A stretch of 64,000 nt of DNA from Apium graveolens (taxonomy: Eukaryota > Streptophyta > Magnoliopsida > Apiales > Apiaceae): assembly GCF_009905375.1 (NCBI RefSeq), contig NC_133647.1:7697144-7761143 (forward strand), given 5' to 3'. The first letter of the stretch is position 1. Every line of letters begins with the position of its first letter. A program made the translations under genes and the position numbers. Shown here in pieces: positions 1-10,706 of the stretch. The notes beneath the pieces are model-generated. The model worked only from the letters and a program-made list of their open reading frames with translations. It searched no databases and was not told the DNA's origin.

Positions 1-1000
1 GTAGTTATGTCTTGTCTCAAACTTAATCATGTTTAGATCATCATGTTTAGATCATGTTATTAGTTAATCGAGGTTATGCTTTATTTAATGTTAGTATAAT
101 GGTGTGTGGGTCCTCATTACGTAATCCCAAGATTGAGGGCGTCACACGTGTCGTCACCATTGCTTGTTTCAGTGTCTCGAAGGATTGAGTTGCCTCTAAA
201 TTCCACCTGAACTGATCCTTTTTCAGCTGATCTGTGAGGGCCTGGGCAATTTGGGCATAGTTTGCCACAAACTTATGATAATAGCCCGTGAGCCCTAGAA
301 AAACTCTAAGCTCTCTAAGATTTTTTGGTTCCTTCTACTCCATCATTGCTTTTATATTTCCCAAATCTGCAGATACGCCATCAGCGGACACAACGTGACC
401 CAGGTACTCAATTCGTTCACTACCAAACTCACATTTTTTTGTAGTTGACCACCAGACTTTGAGTTTGCAGTTTCTCCAAGACTGCTGACAAATGGGTCAT
501 GTACTCTTACTTAGTACCACTGTACACTTAGATGTCATCGAAGAAAATTAGGACGAATTATCGGAGAAAAGGCTTAAAGATAGCATGCATGAGGGACTGA
601 AAAGTGGATGGAGCATTCGATAACCCGAGCGGAATGACGATAAATTTATAATGTCCTTCTTGTGTCCGGAAGGCCATTTTATGCATATCTTCACTCTTAA
701 CCCGGATTTGGTGTTATCCCGCTTTGAGGTCTAACTTGCTATAGAACCTTGAACCGTGCAATTCTTCTAACAACTCATCTATTACCCAAATTAAGAATCG
801 GTTGGGAACAGTTTCCTTGTTCAAAGTCCGATACTCTACGCAGAACCGCCATGATCCGTCTTTATTTTTGACTAATAAAATTGGGCTAGAATACGGGCTA
901 GTCGCGGGTCTTATGATTTTAGCAGTGAGCATTTCCTGCACCAACCTTTCTATTTCATTTTTTTGTACTTGGGGATATCAAAAAGGACGGCGTTATTCTG
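1..1000 (-). pseudogene. Ty3/gypsy pol remnant (reverse transcriptase to RNase H start), truncated by window edge
   Basis: The minus strand reads as a gypsy-type reverse transcriptase. Around 944-714 it encodes the N-terminal RT block, with a YSSPILLVKNKDGSWRF motif followed by YRTLNKETVPN and FYSKLDLKAG. Further down the same strand, 710-540 still reads as the block following LDLKAG (HQIRV-like, then FRT..GHYKF, then [11 protein letters not shown]) and then a degenerate FDDI box. Positions 268-74 encode the RT-RNase H linker (F.WN.EA..SFE.LK). Several stops and frame changes break it, and no LTR, PBS or integrase is visible, so it is a fragment whose remainder lies left of the window. Confidence in the family is high; the right boundary is approximate. 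Confidence 0.85.
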
Positions 1001-1866
1001 TTCGAGATGAGGCTGAAAAGAGGAATCGAATTTAAGTGATATGGGATTGAAATATTATATATTTAATAATTTATATATTGATTTTATGTGTTTGGTAGGG
1101 TTTTGTAATAAATATATTTGATTTAAATCTTTTTAAAATATTAAATTTAATTAATATAAAATAAATATAATATAAGGAAAAATAGAATGTAACATCAAAA
1201 TTGAAAAATATTCTATTAGTGCGGATTAAATTCAAAATATTTAAATATTAAATTAAAAATCCAATATTATGAATGTAAATATCATATAAAAATAAGCAAG
1301 TATGCAAAATTTCAAATAATTTTATTATTTGGATCTATCATTTTGTAACAAAAAATAATCGTTTCCTTTTTACCGTTAACCTTTTATAAGAAAATAAAAT
1401 CATTATAAATCAATATTATGTCATTTCAATTAGCATAAAATTTATTCTAGAATTATATTGTCACTTAATCTTCACTTATGTACAGTTGGGTTATAGAAAA
1501 ACATTGTACATTTGGGTGGTAGAAAAACATTCGATAATTATGATTTTAGTCTGCACTAATAGAAAAGTTTTATAGTGTCGAGATCAACTAATACTAAAAC
1601 CCTGGATAAAACCTAGTTGCAGGAGCGATGAATTTTTATATTAACATATGATAACTCATGCATACATGGGGATTTAGTACAAAAGTTGAGTTCAATCAAA
1701 ACAAAGACAATCCGAAAAGTGGCGCCAATAGTTACTACAAAAGTTTGGCGAATATGCCATGTTCTGTTCCACCTACAGCTTCCCCATCTGCATTCCAAAG
1801 ATTGGTGTCTGACTTGCAACACCAAAATATACCAAGTCAAACAATGGAAGATTTCAAAAAAGAATG
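1001..1866. other. AT-rich intergenic spacer, no gene seen
   Basis: This stretch lies between the gypsy remnant and the stop codon of NSE3. It is AT-rich and holds only short shadow ORFs. The right part probably includes the NSE3 3' UTR; no convincing polyadenylation site could be chosen. Confidence 0.5.
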
Positions 1867-4305
1867 CTAGTCGTTCTCTGTTGCAGGAACCTCTCTTTGC
1901 ACAATCTGTCAGCAGAAACTAGGATCATTTAGTTCTAGGAGTGCAAAATATTAACATAGTAGTTGGCTTAATAACTAACAAAATTTTCAGGGGCGTTAAT
2001 ATGATGTTTCATTATCCCATAAATGTAATAAAGTATTGATCAGAAGTTCTTTGCAAAGACTTGGAAAACAAGGGACTAACTGGGGACTTGGTGAAAGTAA
2101 GAAGTCAATGAATGAGGATTAATGTGACCGACATAATGTAATAGGTACCAGTGTTTCATGTTATCCTAACAAAATCTTTTGGGGGTCAAAACTATTAATA
2201 TTGCTGCTGATGATGACAATCAACATTTAATAGTAACAAACAAGAAAATGGAACAATGAGTATAAGGATGAGAAGAATCAACGAGTGAACGGAGAGATTT
2301 GCACATTGTCGTCAGTCAAGAGAGCATGTTAATTATATAGACATAAAAACTTTGTAAATGAAGAAACCACATACTATAGAATATAGACAATACAACATTT
2401 ATTTCAAAATGGCATAATGTCATCCACTTAATGATAAAGGATTAAGGACAAAAGAACTTTAAGCCAGGGATCAGAATAGTAAAAAAAGCAGTTAATTAAG
2501 CTCTGGATGCTAATGTAGAATTATTGAAAAACAAACAGCCAATTAAGCTCTGGATGCAGATGGAGTAATAATAATACACATACCTGTGATATATATTCTT
2601 TAACTTGACCACTAATCGCTTCATCTAAGGATCTCTCAGCAAGTTCATAAACTATACTATTTCCTTCAGGGCCATGAACTTTCTCTTTCTGCAAGTATCT
2701 ACAAACAACCAAGGGTACGCAAAGGAAAGTAACTATCAACAGACAATGCACATTTCATGCAAACGCACAACTAAATAGTAGCCTACCCTAGTTTGACAAT
2801 TGTACCTTTGCTGGACAAGTGTTTCCAGTGCCTGCTTAATGTTCCCAAAGACTGGATGATTTTCCTCAGTTTCACGCAATCCTAGTCGCCTCATATGGGG
2901 CCAAAGGTTTTCTGTCATTCATTAAGATCAGTAAGAAACTAAAAGACTTGCTCGACACAATCTTAGACCAATAAACCTAGGTGCACAATCTTAGACTAAA
3001 CAACTTGTTTAGAGTGTAAGCTCAAAACAGGAGGAAATAATTATAAGTTTTGTCATGTTTACTGACTGGTGTATGTAATAAGTGATAATTGTTGACGAAA
3101 AATGAGAAGCATTTAACCAAGTCACCGCTTTATAATGATCATTTATCTTTTTCCAAATTTTTAAACCTGTACTATCTTCAAAGATTAACTGGAGTTACCT
3201 AAGATAGAATGATACCTTCTGTAATTTTGCCTCCAGCAAGATGCACAATGCTAATAATTGCAAAAGTAAACCCCGTAAGGTGCGAGGTATTTACATCCTC
3301 CACATATTCTTTGTACACATCAGCAGGTAGCTGACTTGTAATGACATAAGATTTTGAATCTGCAACACCTGAAAAAGTATATGGAAGAATAATAATCAGG
3401 TGAATATTGTGTTCGTAAATGTGAAGAACTACGTAAGATAATTAGGAAAAAAGTAATTAGGTACAAACAATAAATCCTAATATCTTTATAGGAAAAAAGT
3501 CTTAAATATTCCTTCTAACATAGTTACAAGTGAGACGCTGTGCATATCTTTACTAAACTAACTACCCACAAATCCTAATTACTTCTAGAGTGATCATAAA
3601 TTAACTCATGGCATGAAATAAATGAAATAAATGTAGCACCTTATAGGATCATATATGCAAGCTCAAGAAACAGTAATGGTAAAGCAGGAAAATTCGATCT
3701 TCGTGTCACGCCCACTTAGAACCATGTTAACCTACCCTAACCTAAAATGTGAACAGAGAGGCTGTGTAGGGAGCTGTGAAACACAATTTCAATCACTTTG
3801 TTTTGAAAAGAAAACGAATGTTAAAGTTTGTTTTGGCTGAACGCAAGTGACTTTATAACAACAATATACACTTGGCTAGTAAAGACCCTCTTACTCTGTT
3901 GTGAAGCTCTTCCCTGGTTTGCTGACGAAGGACGAGCCCGTTGAAGCTCTGTCATCTCATATCCAAATATGGTCGAAAGTTTAGATTTGGCCTCATTTAT
4001 CACAAAAGCAGGAAGAGCCCTTTGTCTATAATTCTTCGTAATAAGCTGGGTGAGTTCCTCTCTTTTTATTGGACAACCTGAACTCTGGTGGGTCTTAAAA
4101 AGCACATAGCGAATCACTTCTCCAACAAGCTTGTCTTTCTCCTGTATAAAGATTTTTCTTTAAGATTGCAACAGACACTGCAACCTTGTATACTTGAAAA
4201 GCATCACAAACACAACACTTCAAAATAAATAAGAGAGTGCACTAAGGAATTACACACCTCCTCGGAAATATCAAACTGAGAAGCACTTTCACCGCCACTT
4301 GCCAT
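1867..4305 (-). CDS. NSE3: NSE3, MAGE-domain subunit of the SMC5/6 complex (six coding exons)
   Basis: Coding exons, in transcript order: 4305-4258, 4141-3895, 3368-3216, 2911-2806, 2698-2584 and 1905-1867. Every junction has GT..AG and the phases agree, giving 708 nt and a 235-residue protein. The MAGE homology domain is seen from about residue 18 to 215: V.RYVLFKTHQSSGCPI and ITKNYRQ in exon 2, S..FGYE with it, TGFTFAIISIVHLAGGKITE in exon 3, ENLWPHMRRLGL in exon 4, and RYLQKEKVHG in exon 5. The last exon is short and ends IVQREVPATEND. NSE3 binds NSE1 and NSE4 in the SMC5/6 complex, which acts in DNA repair and chromosome maintenance in the nucleus; plants typically carry a single MAGE gene of about this size. 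The ATG at 4305 follows an acceptor (polypyrimidine tract, CAG, G, ATG), so an upstream non-coding exon is likely. No lesion was seen. The intron before the last exon is 678 nt and could hide a small alternative exon. Confidence 0.9.
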
Positions 4306-4306
4306 C

Positions 4307-5085
4307 CTGAAAAAGAAAAAAAAATGGCAAAAATACATTAGGACACCGTCCTAGATATAAAAAAAAAAAAATACTTCTAGTAAAAGGAACCGAAACATAA
4401 CATGGCCATACGGAATGCAGCACTCATTCTATGTTTCTAAAACTAATGCATCAACTGACCGCAAGTAGTTATCTCACTACACAATCCCACTAATTAAATT
4501 GTTCCTAAAATGCCCTAGTGAAAATGGAATCTTTCGATTCTCTTTGCTTATCTACCAATTCTACAACATACCACATAACGGTACCAAAGAACATATCACA
4601 TTCTAACGAAATAATTATACATAAAGCCTATCAGCTCTAAATTTTTCTCCTTTAAATTTATATTTCGAGTGTCGTTATGAGGTTCATTTCTACACCTACC
4701 CAGCTACATCAATATAAAATCAAGAATCAGTTACCCCAATTTAAAAACTTATCACACACCCAAAACCCCAATAGCCCAACAATCATTATACGAAATCTTG
4801 CATTTTTATTATACTTTTCTTCAATTCTGCAGCAAAATCAAAGGGGCAATCTAAAAATTTCAATTTTTGACTATTAAGGCATGTATATACATCAGAAATA
4901 AACAACACCCACCAAAAACAAAGGTACAAATCAAACAATCATACATACATAGTTGTTTGTGTGTGTGATATATGAGAGAAGGGAAGAAAGATTAATTATC
5001 AGAGAGAGAGGGGGAGATGCTAGAGCGGGGAGGGAGAGGGAGAGGGAGAGGGAGAGAGACGGAGAGAGAGAGAGAGATTAGCACC
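4307..5085 (-). promoter_or_regulatory. Probable 5'-UTR exon end and leader intron of NSE3
   Basis: On the gene strand a donor CAG|GTGCTA lies at 5085/5084 and a strong acceptor (long T tract then CAG) lies one base before the ATG at 4305. This suggests a 778-nt intron in the 5' untranslated region with the first non-coding exon ending at 5085. The transcription start is not identified. This is inferred from splice signals only. Confidence 0.5.
4990..5080. repeat. GA-rich microsatellite in the NSE3 leader region
   Basis: A run of GAGAGA, GGGAGA and GAGGGA units occupies roughly 90 bases. On the gene strand it is a CT-rich tract at the start of the proposed leader intron. Such tracts are common in plant 5' UTRs and core promoters. 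Confidence 0.8.
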
Positions 5086-5225
5086 TGTTCTGGGATTCAC
5101 AAAGAGTTAGAGAGAGATGAGTGTGCTTAATTTCCCGCCAACATAAACAAAAAAAACCCCTCTTTCTTTGGAGTCTCTCTCTCGTACAGGTTTGTAATTT
5201 GAAACTAGCTTAATCGACTCGCGAG

Positions 5226-6171
5226 TAGGTCGTCAATAGATCGGGTTTGGATTGGATCGACCTAAATTCATATTCATATTCATTTATTTTTTTGGATTCG
5301 GATCGGATCGGCTCCGGATGTTTTATAGGCCGATCTATATCTGGATCCGTTCGGATCACGGATTTCGGATTGGATATCCGCTTCATTTATGTATATTTAT
5401 TTTTTAACTTCAATTATTACAAAATCTTTTTAAAATTGACAATTTCGAAAAATATTAAAATAAAAGTAGAATTAACGAAGTCCAAAGATAAATTACGAAC
5501 TAAAATTCGCTTTTTGAAACAAACATACTATTGGGTTACTCAATCAAACGGGTTATTTTCTCCCCAACCACGGATCCCATACTACCCCCATAAACTGAAT
5601 CTTAATTCTAACAATGAAAAAAATTAATGCTGCAAAATGAAAGTTTTATATGAATTGAGAGTTTGGTTATGCGGCTCTAAAAGATAAAAGAACTAGGGTT
5701 GTAGAAATGGACTAGACTATGGAGATCGAACCGAACAAAATATAGATAATGAGACTTGACTCGAGGATAATGAGACTTGACTCGAGAATAACGGTACTTG
5801 ACTAAGAAATAAAAGTGTTATATTAATTGAGACTTGGGTTATGCGACTTTAAAAGACAAAAAATTAGAGTTATAGAAATGGACTAGACTACAGAGACTGA
5901 ACTAAACAAAATATAGATAATGGGACTTCACTCGAAGATAATATGTTTAAAATTAGAATTATTAAAAAATATATTTTTTATTACATTATATATATAAACC
6001 AGACTGGGTTATTAACGGATCGGATCGACCTAAATCCATATCTGCTCCATTTATAATCGGATTTTTCTTATCGGATCTGATCTCGGATCGGATTTTTAAT
6101 AAGTCGATCCATATTCACTAAAATGGCCTCGGATCGGGTCGGATCGGATTTTCGCTCAATTGACAGGCCTA
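5226..6171. mobile_element. hAT-like non-autonomous element with 8-bp TSD CTCGCGAG
   Basis: The element is 946 bp and is flanked by CTCGCGAG at 5218-5225 and 6172-6179. Its ends are inverted: TAGGTCGTCAATAGA on the left, and TAGGCCTGTCAATTGAG when the right end is reverse complemented. Both ends are rich in GGATCGGATCGG-type motifs that pair with each other. An 8-bp duplication and a TAGG start fit hAT elements. The 126-residue ORF inside (5247-5627) is made of repeat sequence and is not a recognised protein. The duplicated octamer is itself a palindrome, so part of it could belong to the termini. Confidence 0.65.
5640..5945. repeat. Tandem duplication of about 173 bp inside the hAT-like element
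   Basis: A block from about 5640 (tatatgaattgagagtttgg) recurs from about 5818 with some substitutions, including the shared GGACTAGACTA and AACAAAATATAGATAATG segments. A shorter duplication of GATAATGAGACTTGACTCGAG lies inside the first copy. Confidence 0.7.
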
Positions 6172-6327
6172 CTCGCGAGCTCTCTCATTTAATTTGATCG
6201 AGCCAAAATTTTATTTGAACTCAACTTGTTTGATTTAGGAGTCGAGCTGAGCTATTTAGCTAAATGATCTAATATTTGATGAGTTGAGCGAGTCAATTGG
6301 TTTAATTTTATACTTGATCGGGATTAA

Positions 6328-6695
6328 TGGCCGGTTTGTTATTTCTGTTGCAGATAGTTATATCGGCTTTTCAGCGAAAAGCTATAAGAAATGCGTTTGG
6401 TAAATTCTAAAACCTGTTATTTTGAGATGCACTTTTGATTTAAAAGCTCTTGTTAGCAAAAGAATGTCGCCCCATACTTTTGGAAAAAGTTGTTTTCAGC
6501 TTTTGCAGGAAATAACTATCAGTTTCACCATCACACCTTCTCAAAAACATTATTTTTATATATTATATCTCAAAACATGCATAAATTTTTAAAAAAAAAA
6601 TTACCAAGTGGTCATTTAATTTTCCTGACAGCACTTTTTTCACTAACATTTTTTTCACAATACAACAATTTTTAACAGCACTCCCAAACGGAGCC
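6328..6695. mobile_element. PIF/Harbinger-like MITE with TAA duplication
   Basis: This 368-bp AT-rich segment begins with TGGCCGGTTTGTTA and ends with AACGGAGCC. Reverse complemented, the right end is GGCTCCGTTTGGGAG, which resembles the left end. TAA lies on both sides (6325-6327 and 6696-6698). Tourist-type MITEs have GG..TGTTTGG termini and TWA duplications. Terminal identity is imperfect, so the class is tentative. Confidence 0.5.
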
Positions 6696-7084
6696 TAAAC
6701 CTCTATCCGTATTCAGGGTTTAATTTTTCGAATCGAGTCGAGCTGACTCGTTTAATCAAACGAGTCAAAATCTCAGCCCAAACTAGATTCGTTTAAGTGA
6801 AAAAATTGAGTTAAGCTCATTTAAACGAGTTTGAGCAGAGTAAAGCGAGCCGCCCTACCAGAATTATGGCTCTACTCTCGTCGATACACACGACCTGTAT
6901 GTTTCAGCCCCTGTCTCTATTTTTTGGATTGGATTTTAAAGAAAAAGAAAAAAGAACCAATTTCAATTTTTATTTTAAACTGGCTGTTGCCATATATTAT
7001 TTCCCCCCTTTTTATAATTCTTTTTAGGGAAGTGAATCACTTCTACACTATATCAATGAAGTATCATTTGATTTAACGATTATC

Positions 7085-7408
7085 CTTTAATTTTAGTTAT
7101 TAGAAAAAATAAATAAATAGTGTTATATATCCGCTAAACTACTAAATTATTAAATTATACTGTACACATAGTCTACTTATCCTCCTAAAATACCATCACA
7201 GCGTATCCTATTATTAAAAAAGAAACAAATAGCGTTATATATCCACTGAACTTATTCTACTAAGTTACTTCCACATGTTATCCTATTATTTTTTTATAAA
7301 TTTATTAATATAATATATTTAAATAAATATTTTAAAATTATAATGATGGAATAAATAAAAATATTAAATATTAACGAGAACCCGTGCATCGCACGGGATT
7401 TAAGCTAG
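7085..7408 (+). mobile_element. 3' terminal segment of a Helitron
   Basis: The segment ends with the perfect hairpin CCCGTGCATCGCACGGG at 7381-7397 (7-bp stem, 3-base loop), seven bases of spacer, then CTAG followed by T. A hairpin a short distance before CTRR with a T after it is the Helitron 3' signature. The preceding 300 bp is related to 9780-10083. The 5' end of this copy was not found. Confidence 0.65.
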
Positions 7409-10083
7409 TCTATCTATAAAAGTTTGGTTAGTAGTCGGTCTAGTCATCGTAATTATAGTAATATTTAAAATAAAACACTCTCACAAATAGATTATCATTC
7501 ACAATATAATTATAAAAATATAAAGAGAATTGTAATATGTCTAATGGTTTTAATTTAAACAAAATAATATTTATTATTAAAAAAATTATACTATTGATCC
7601 AATCCTAAATAAAAATATAAAAACAAATTACGTACAATTTGTTGAATTTGTAGCCTCAGATTAAAATAAAATAATAAAGACTGGTAAAAATTTGAAAATA
7701 AATTCGTTTGGTCGATATAATGTCAGGCTAAAACAAAAAAAATAAACGAGTTAAAACAAAATAAATTGAAAGTAAATTTATTTGGCAGATATAATGTCAT
7801 TTGACTAAAATAAAATTATATTGATAATCAATTTAGTCTAAAACATAATAATATTCATTTCGGGCTAAATTTAACAAAAAAACTAAATATAATTAGTTGC
7901 ATTTGGTTGACATAACAGGCTAAAACTAAAACCAAAATTTGCTACCTCGGGATAAAACAATATAATAAATACTACCGATCTAACTCAAAATAATATTATC
8001 AAACCAGGCTACAACATAATGTGTTGGTCGCTATAGTGTCATCAAAATAAAACTAAATGTGTTATCTATTCGCCTTAAAACAAAATAATATTTAACCAAA
8101 GCTAAAATAAAATTAAAAACAAAATAAATATAATTAGATGGTTGATCTAACGGGTCTAGGGCTAAAACAAAACAATGTATATTATTGACCTATGCTAAAA
8201 CTAAAATTAAATTCAAACTAAAAGTAACTTTTACATTATTGATCAGTGTTAAGATAAAATTAAAGTAAACCTAATTTGTTGTTAGATATAATGTAGCCTT
8301 AGGATTGTGGATTAACTAAGATCGATCTTAATAGGCGAAAGATTAATAGTTTGATTGAAGATCTGTGTATGGAATGTTTGGGTTTATATAATTATGGGTT
8401 TTTTCAATTTTCGTAATATTTAAAACTATTTTAATAAAATGAAAACAGAGATGATTCCTTAGTCAGTATAATTGCGTAGAACTAATATAAATAAATACAT
8501 TGTTGTGCAAAATATGCATGTACTATAACAAGACTAAGTCAAATTGACAACCCTAAGTAAGTTGTTTGACAAATTAAGTTTGCATTTTGTATTGTATCAT
8601 TTAAGTCTGTAAAAGTGTAAATAGATTAGACTGAAGTATTTTTCTGTAAACAGTCTCAAGTCTAAGAATAAATTCTGGAAGAAGATCATGAAAATCATGC
8701 CTCAGAAACAATGTGTAAAAGTTTGGAGTTGAATAAATTTGTTTTGAGAAAAACATTATAAGTCAAGAATTATACAAGTCCCATATTAAGTCTTATAGAG
8801 AAGTCATTCAAGAACTCCAGAATGACTTATCGAGAAGTCAAAAAAAGCATATAGAGAGGTCTCATAAATATCGACAAGTCAAATTGAAGACATGAAGATT
8901 GGAGATATCGACAAGTGATCATTTCTTCACTAGAGAACTCTGAGATATCGATAAGTCAAAATATCACTAGAGATGATATCGACAAGTCATTTCTTCACTA
9001 GAGAACTCGGAGATATCGATAAGCCAAATTGAAAACATGAAGATTGGAGATATCGATAAGTCATTTACTCAGTAAAGAACTTAGAGATATCGATAAGTCA
9101 AAATGAAGACATGAAGATCGGAGACCTCGACAAGCCTAATTCTCTTGTAGAGAACTCAAAGACTTCGATAAGTCAAAACAACTAGAGTAATAAGAGATCT
9201 CGATAAGCCATTATACTTATCGAGATGTCGAGTTCTCTATATAACAAACTGCAGATCTCGATGTAAAACTCAAGTACAAAATGCAGATCAGTTAAATATC
9301 CAAGATAATCAATCAACAAATAAATCAATCACTGATTTGAAAAGTCTACAAAACGCAGTTTGAAGAGTACAAGATCAAATGCCAAAATTAACTAATAAAG
9401 TAAAGTTACAAACATGCACGATTTGCAAAGATACACTAAATCAGAAATATAAAGTTTTAGTTAAATTAAAGTAGGGTTTAGTACATGCTATTGCATGCTG
9501 TGTAAAACTAGTGTTTATTGTTCTATAAAGTAAACACTTGATGATTTGTTTTAGTTGTAACAAAATAGATCTAGACAATCTTATAACTTTAAAGAGAGAA
9601 GTTAAGTTCTTTATCAACAAAGAACCCGGAAATTTATAGTAAAACATACTCGATTTTAATATAAAATTAAGTGAGTTTTGAAAGGTAGTGTGTTCATGTG
9701 CATGTTTTTTTATTTTTGTTAAAACATATTATCTCTACGGATAGATTACTTTGTTCACCATCCATAACAGTTCAAAAAGCTTTAAACTATTTAATTGTTA
9801 AACTGCTAGATATAGTCTACTAATACTACTAAACTGACCACAACGTATCCTATTATTAATAAATAAATAAATAAATAAAGAGTGTTTTATATTCGATAAA
9901 CTACTAAATTATTAAACCATTAGACTGAATCTACTTATTCAACTAAAGTTATCCTGTTATTTTTATTATAAATCTATAATTATTATACATTTTAAAAAAT
10001 ATTTTAAAAATTAGAATATACTGAAATAAATAATTTTTTTAAATATTAACGGCAACCCGTGCATGACACGAGATTTAAGCCCG
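7409..10083 (+). mobile_element. Putative decayed Helitron, abutting the previous one
   Basis: The left end starts TCTATCTATAAAAG immediately after the CTAG of the upstream element. The right end has a degenerate form of the same 3' terminus (CCCGTGCATGACACGAG, then ATTTAAGCCCG, T) at 10056-10083. The last 300 bp match 7085-7408 in order, including the actactaaattatta and tcctattatt stretches. No RepHel coding sequence is present, so it would be non-autonomous. The interior is AT-rich, with a minisatellite at 8820-9250 and possibly an LTR fragment. The boundaries are inferred. Confidence 0.4.
8820..9250. repeat. Minisatellite built on GAGATATCGATAAGTC units
   Basis: Variants of GAGATATCGATAAGTC, GAAGACATGAAGATTGGAG and TCACTAGAGAACTC alternate about six times with spacing of roughly 60-75 bp. 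A TATA-like CTATATAA follows at about 9236. The arrangement resembles the repetitive U3 of an LTR read on the plus strand, but no LTR ends or target duplication could be assigned. Confidence 0.6.
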
Positions 10084-10706
10084 TAAATATTATATAGTAA
10101 CAATATGGATATTTGAATACTAAGGTCTAAGGCCTCATTTGTTGAGGGGTATAACATTTTCTAATATTTCAAATTTGTTAGCTTAGAAAAATTTATTAAC
10201 AAAAAATATTATGCAAATTTAAATAAAGAAAAAAAACTGGGAGAAACATTTTACATTTTCGTTCCCAAAATTTGAGAAAACATCTGATATATTTTTCTCA
10301 ACATTTTCTTATATATGCTAATAGCTTACGCTACGGACTACAGCAAATGCTTATATTATTATTTTTACAGTCCATGAATTGAAGTTAAATAATAAATAGT
10401 AAATATTTAAATAGTATGGGATATTTGATAATTTACAGTTAAAGATAAAGGGTTGAAGTTAAATATCAGAACCCGTGGAATTTTAAATTACAAAAATTTT
10501 ACTGTAAATAACGCAATTCTGCGTTTCTCAGTACATTATTTAAACACTCCCATTGAGTGTTCACTAGCACTATTAGGTTCTATATAAAGCCTATCAAAAA
10601 TTACTAACCAAAATTTTGGTTTCCATAATAACTAAAGAAAAATAGAATGAGATTTTTATATATTTTTAAAAAAGGTTATAGGGCAATAAGGCTACATATG
10701 CTACAG
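10084..10706. other. Intergenic DNA downstream of the mEF-G gene
   Basis: The sequence is AT-rich and has no coding region. The part next to 10706 must hold the 3' UTR of the minus-strand mEF-G gene. Confidence 0.5.

Noticed and set aside
2521..2751. Stand-alone ORF of 76 residues
   Set aside because: It is exon 5 of NSE3 with flanking intron sequence.
5247..5627. 126-residue plus-strand ORF
   Set aside because: It lies wholly in GGATCGG-type repeat sequence of the hAT-like element and has no protein-like features beyond low complexity.
7381..7397. CCCGTGC hairpin as a transcription terminator
   Set aside because: Rho-independent terminators do not apply in a plant nucleus; hairpin plus CTAG plus T fits a Helitron end.
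8820..9250. Repeat-spacer array reminiscent of CRISPR
   Set aside because: Units vary, spacers are not unique and are themselves repeated, and the genome is a plant; it is a minisatellite.
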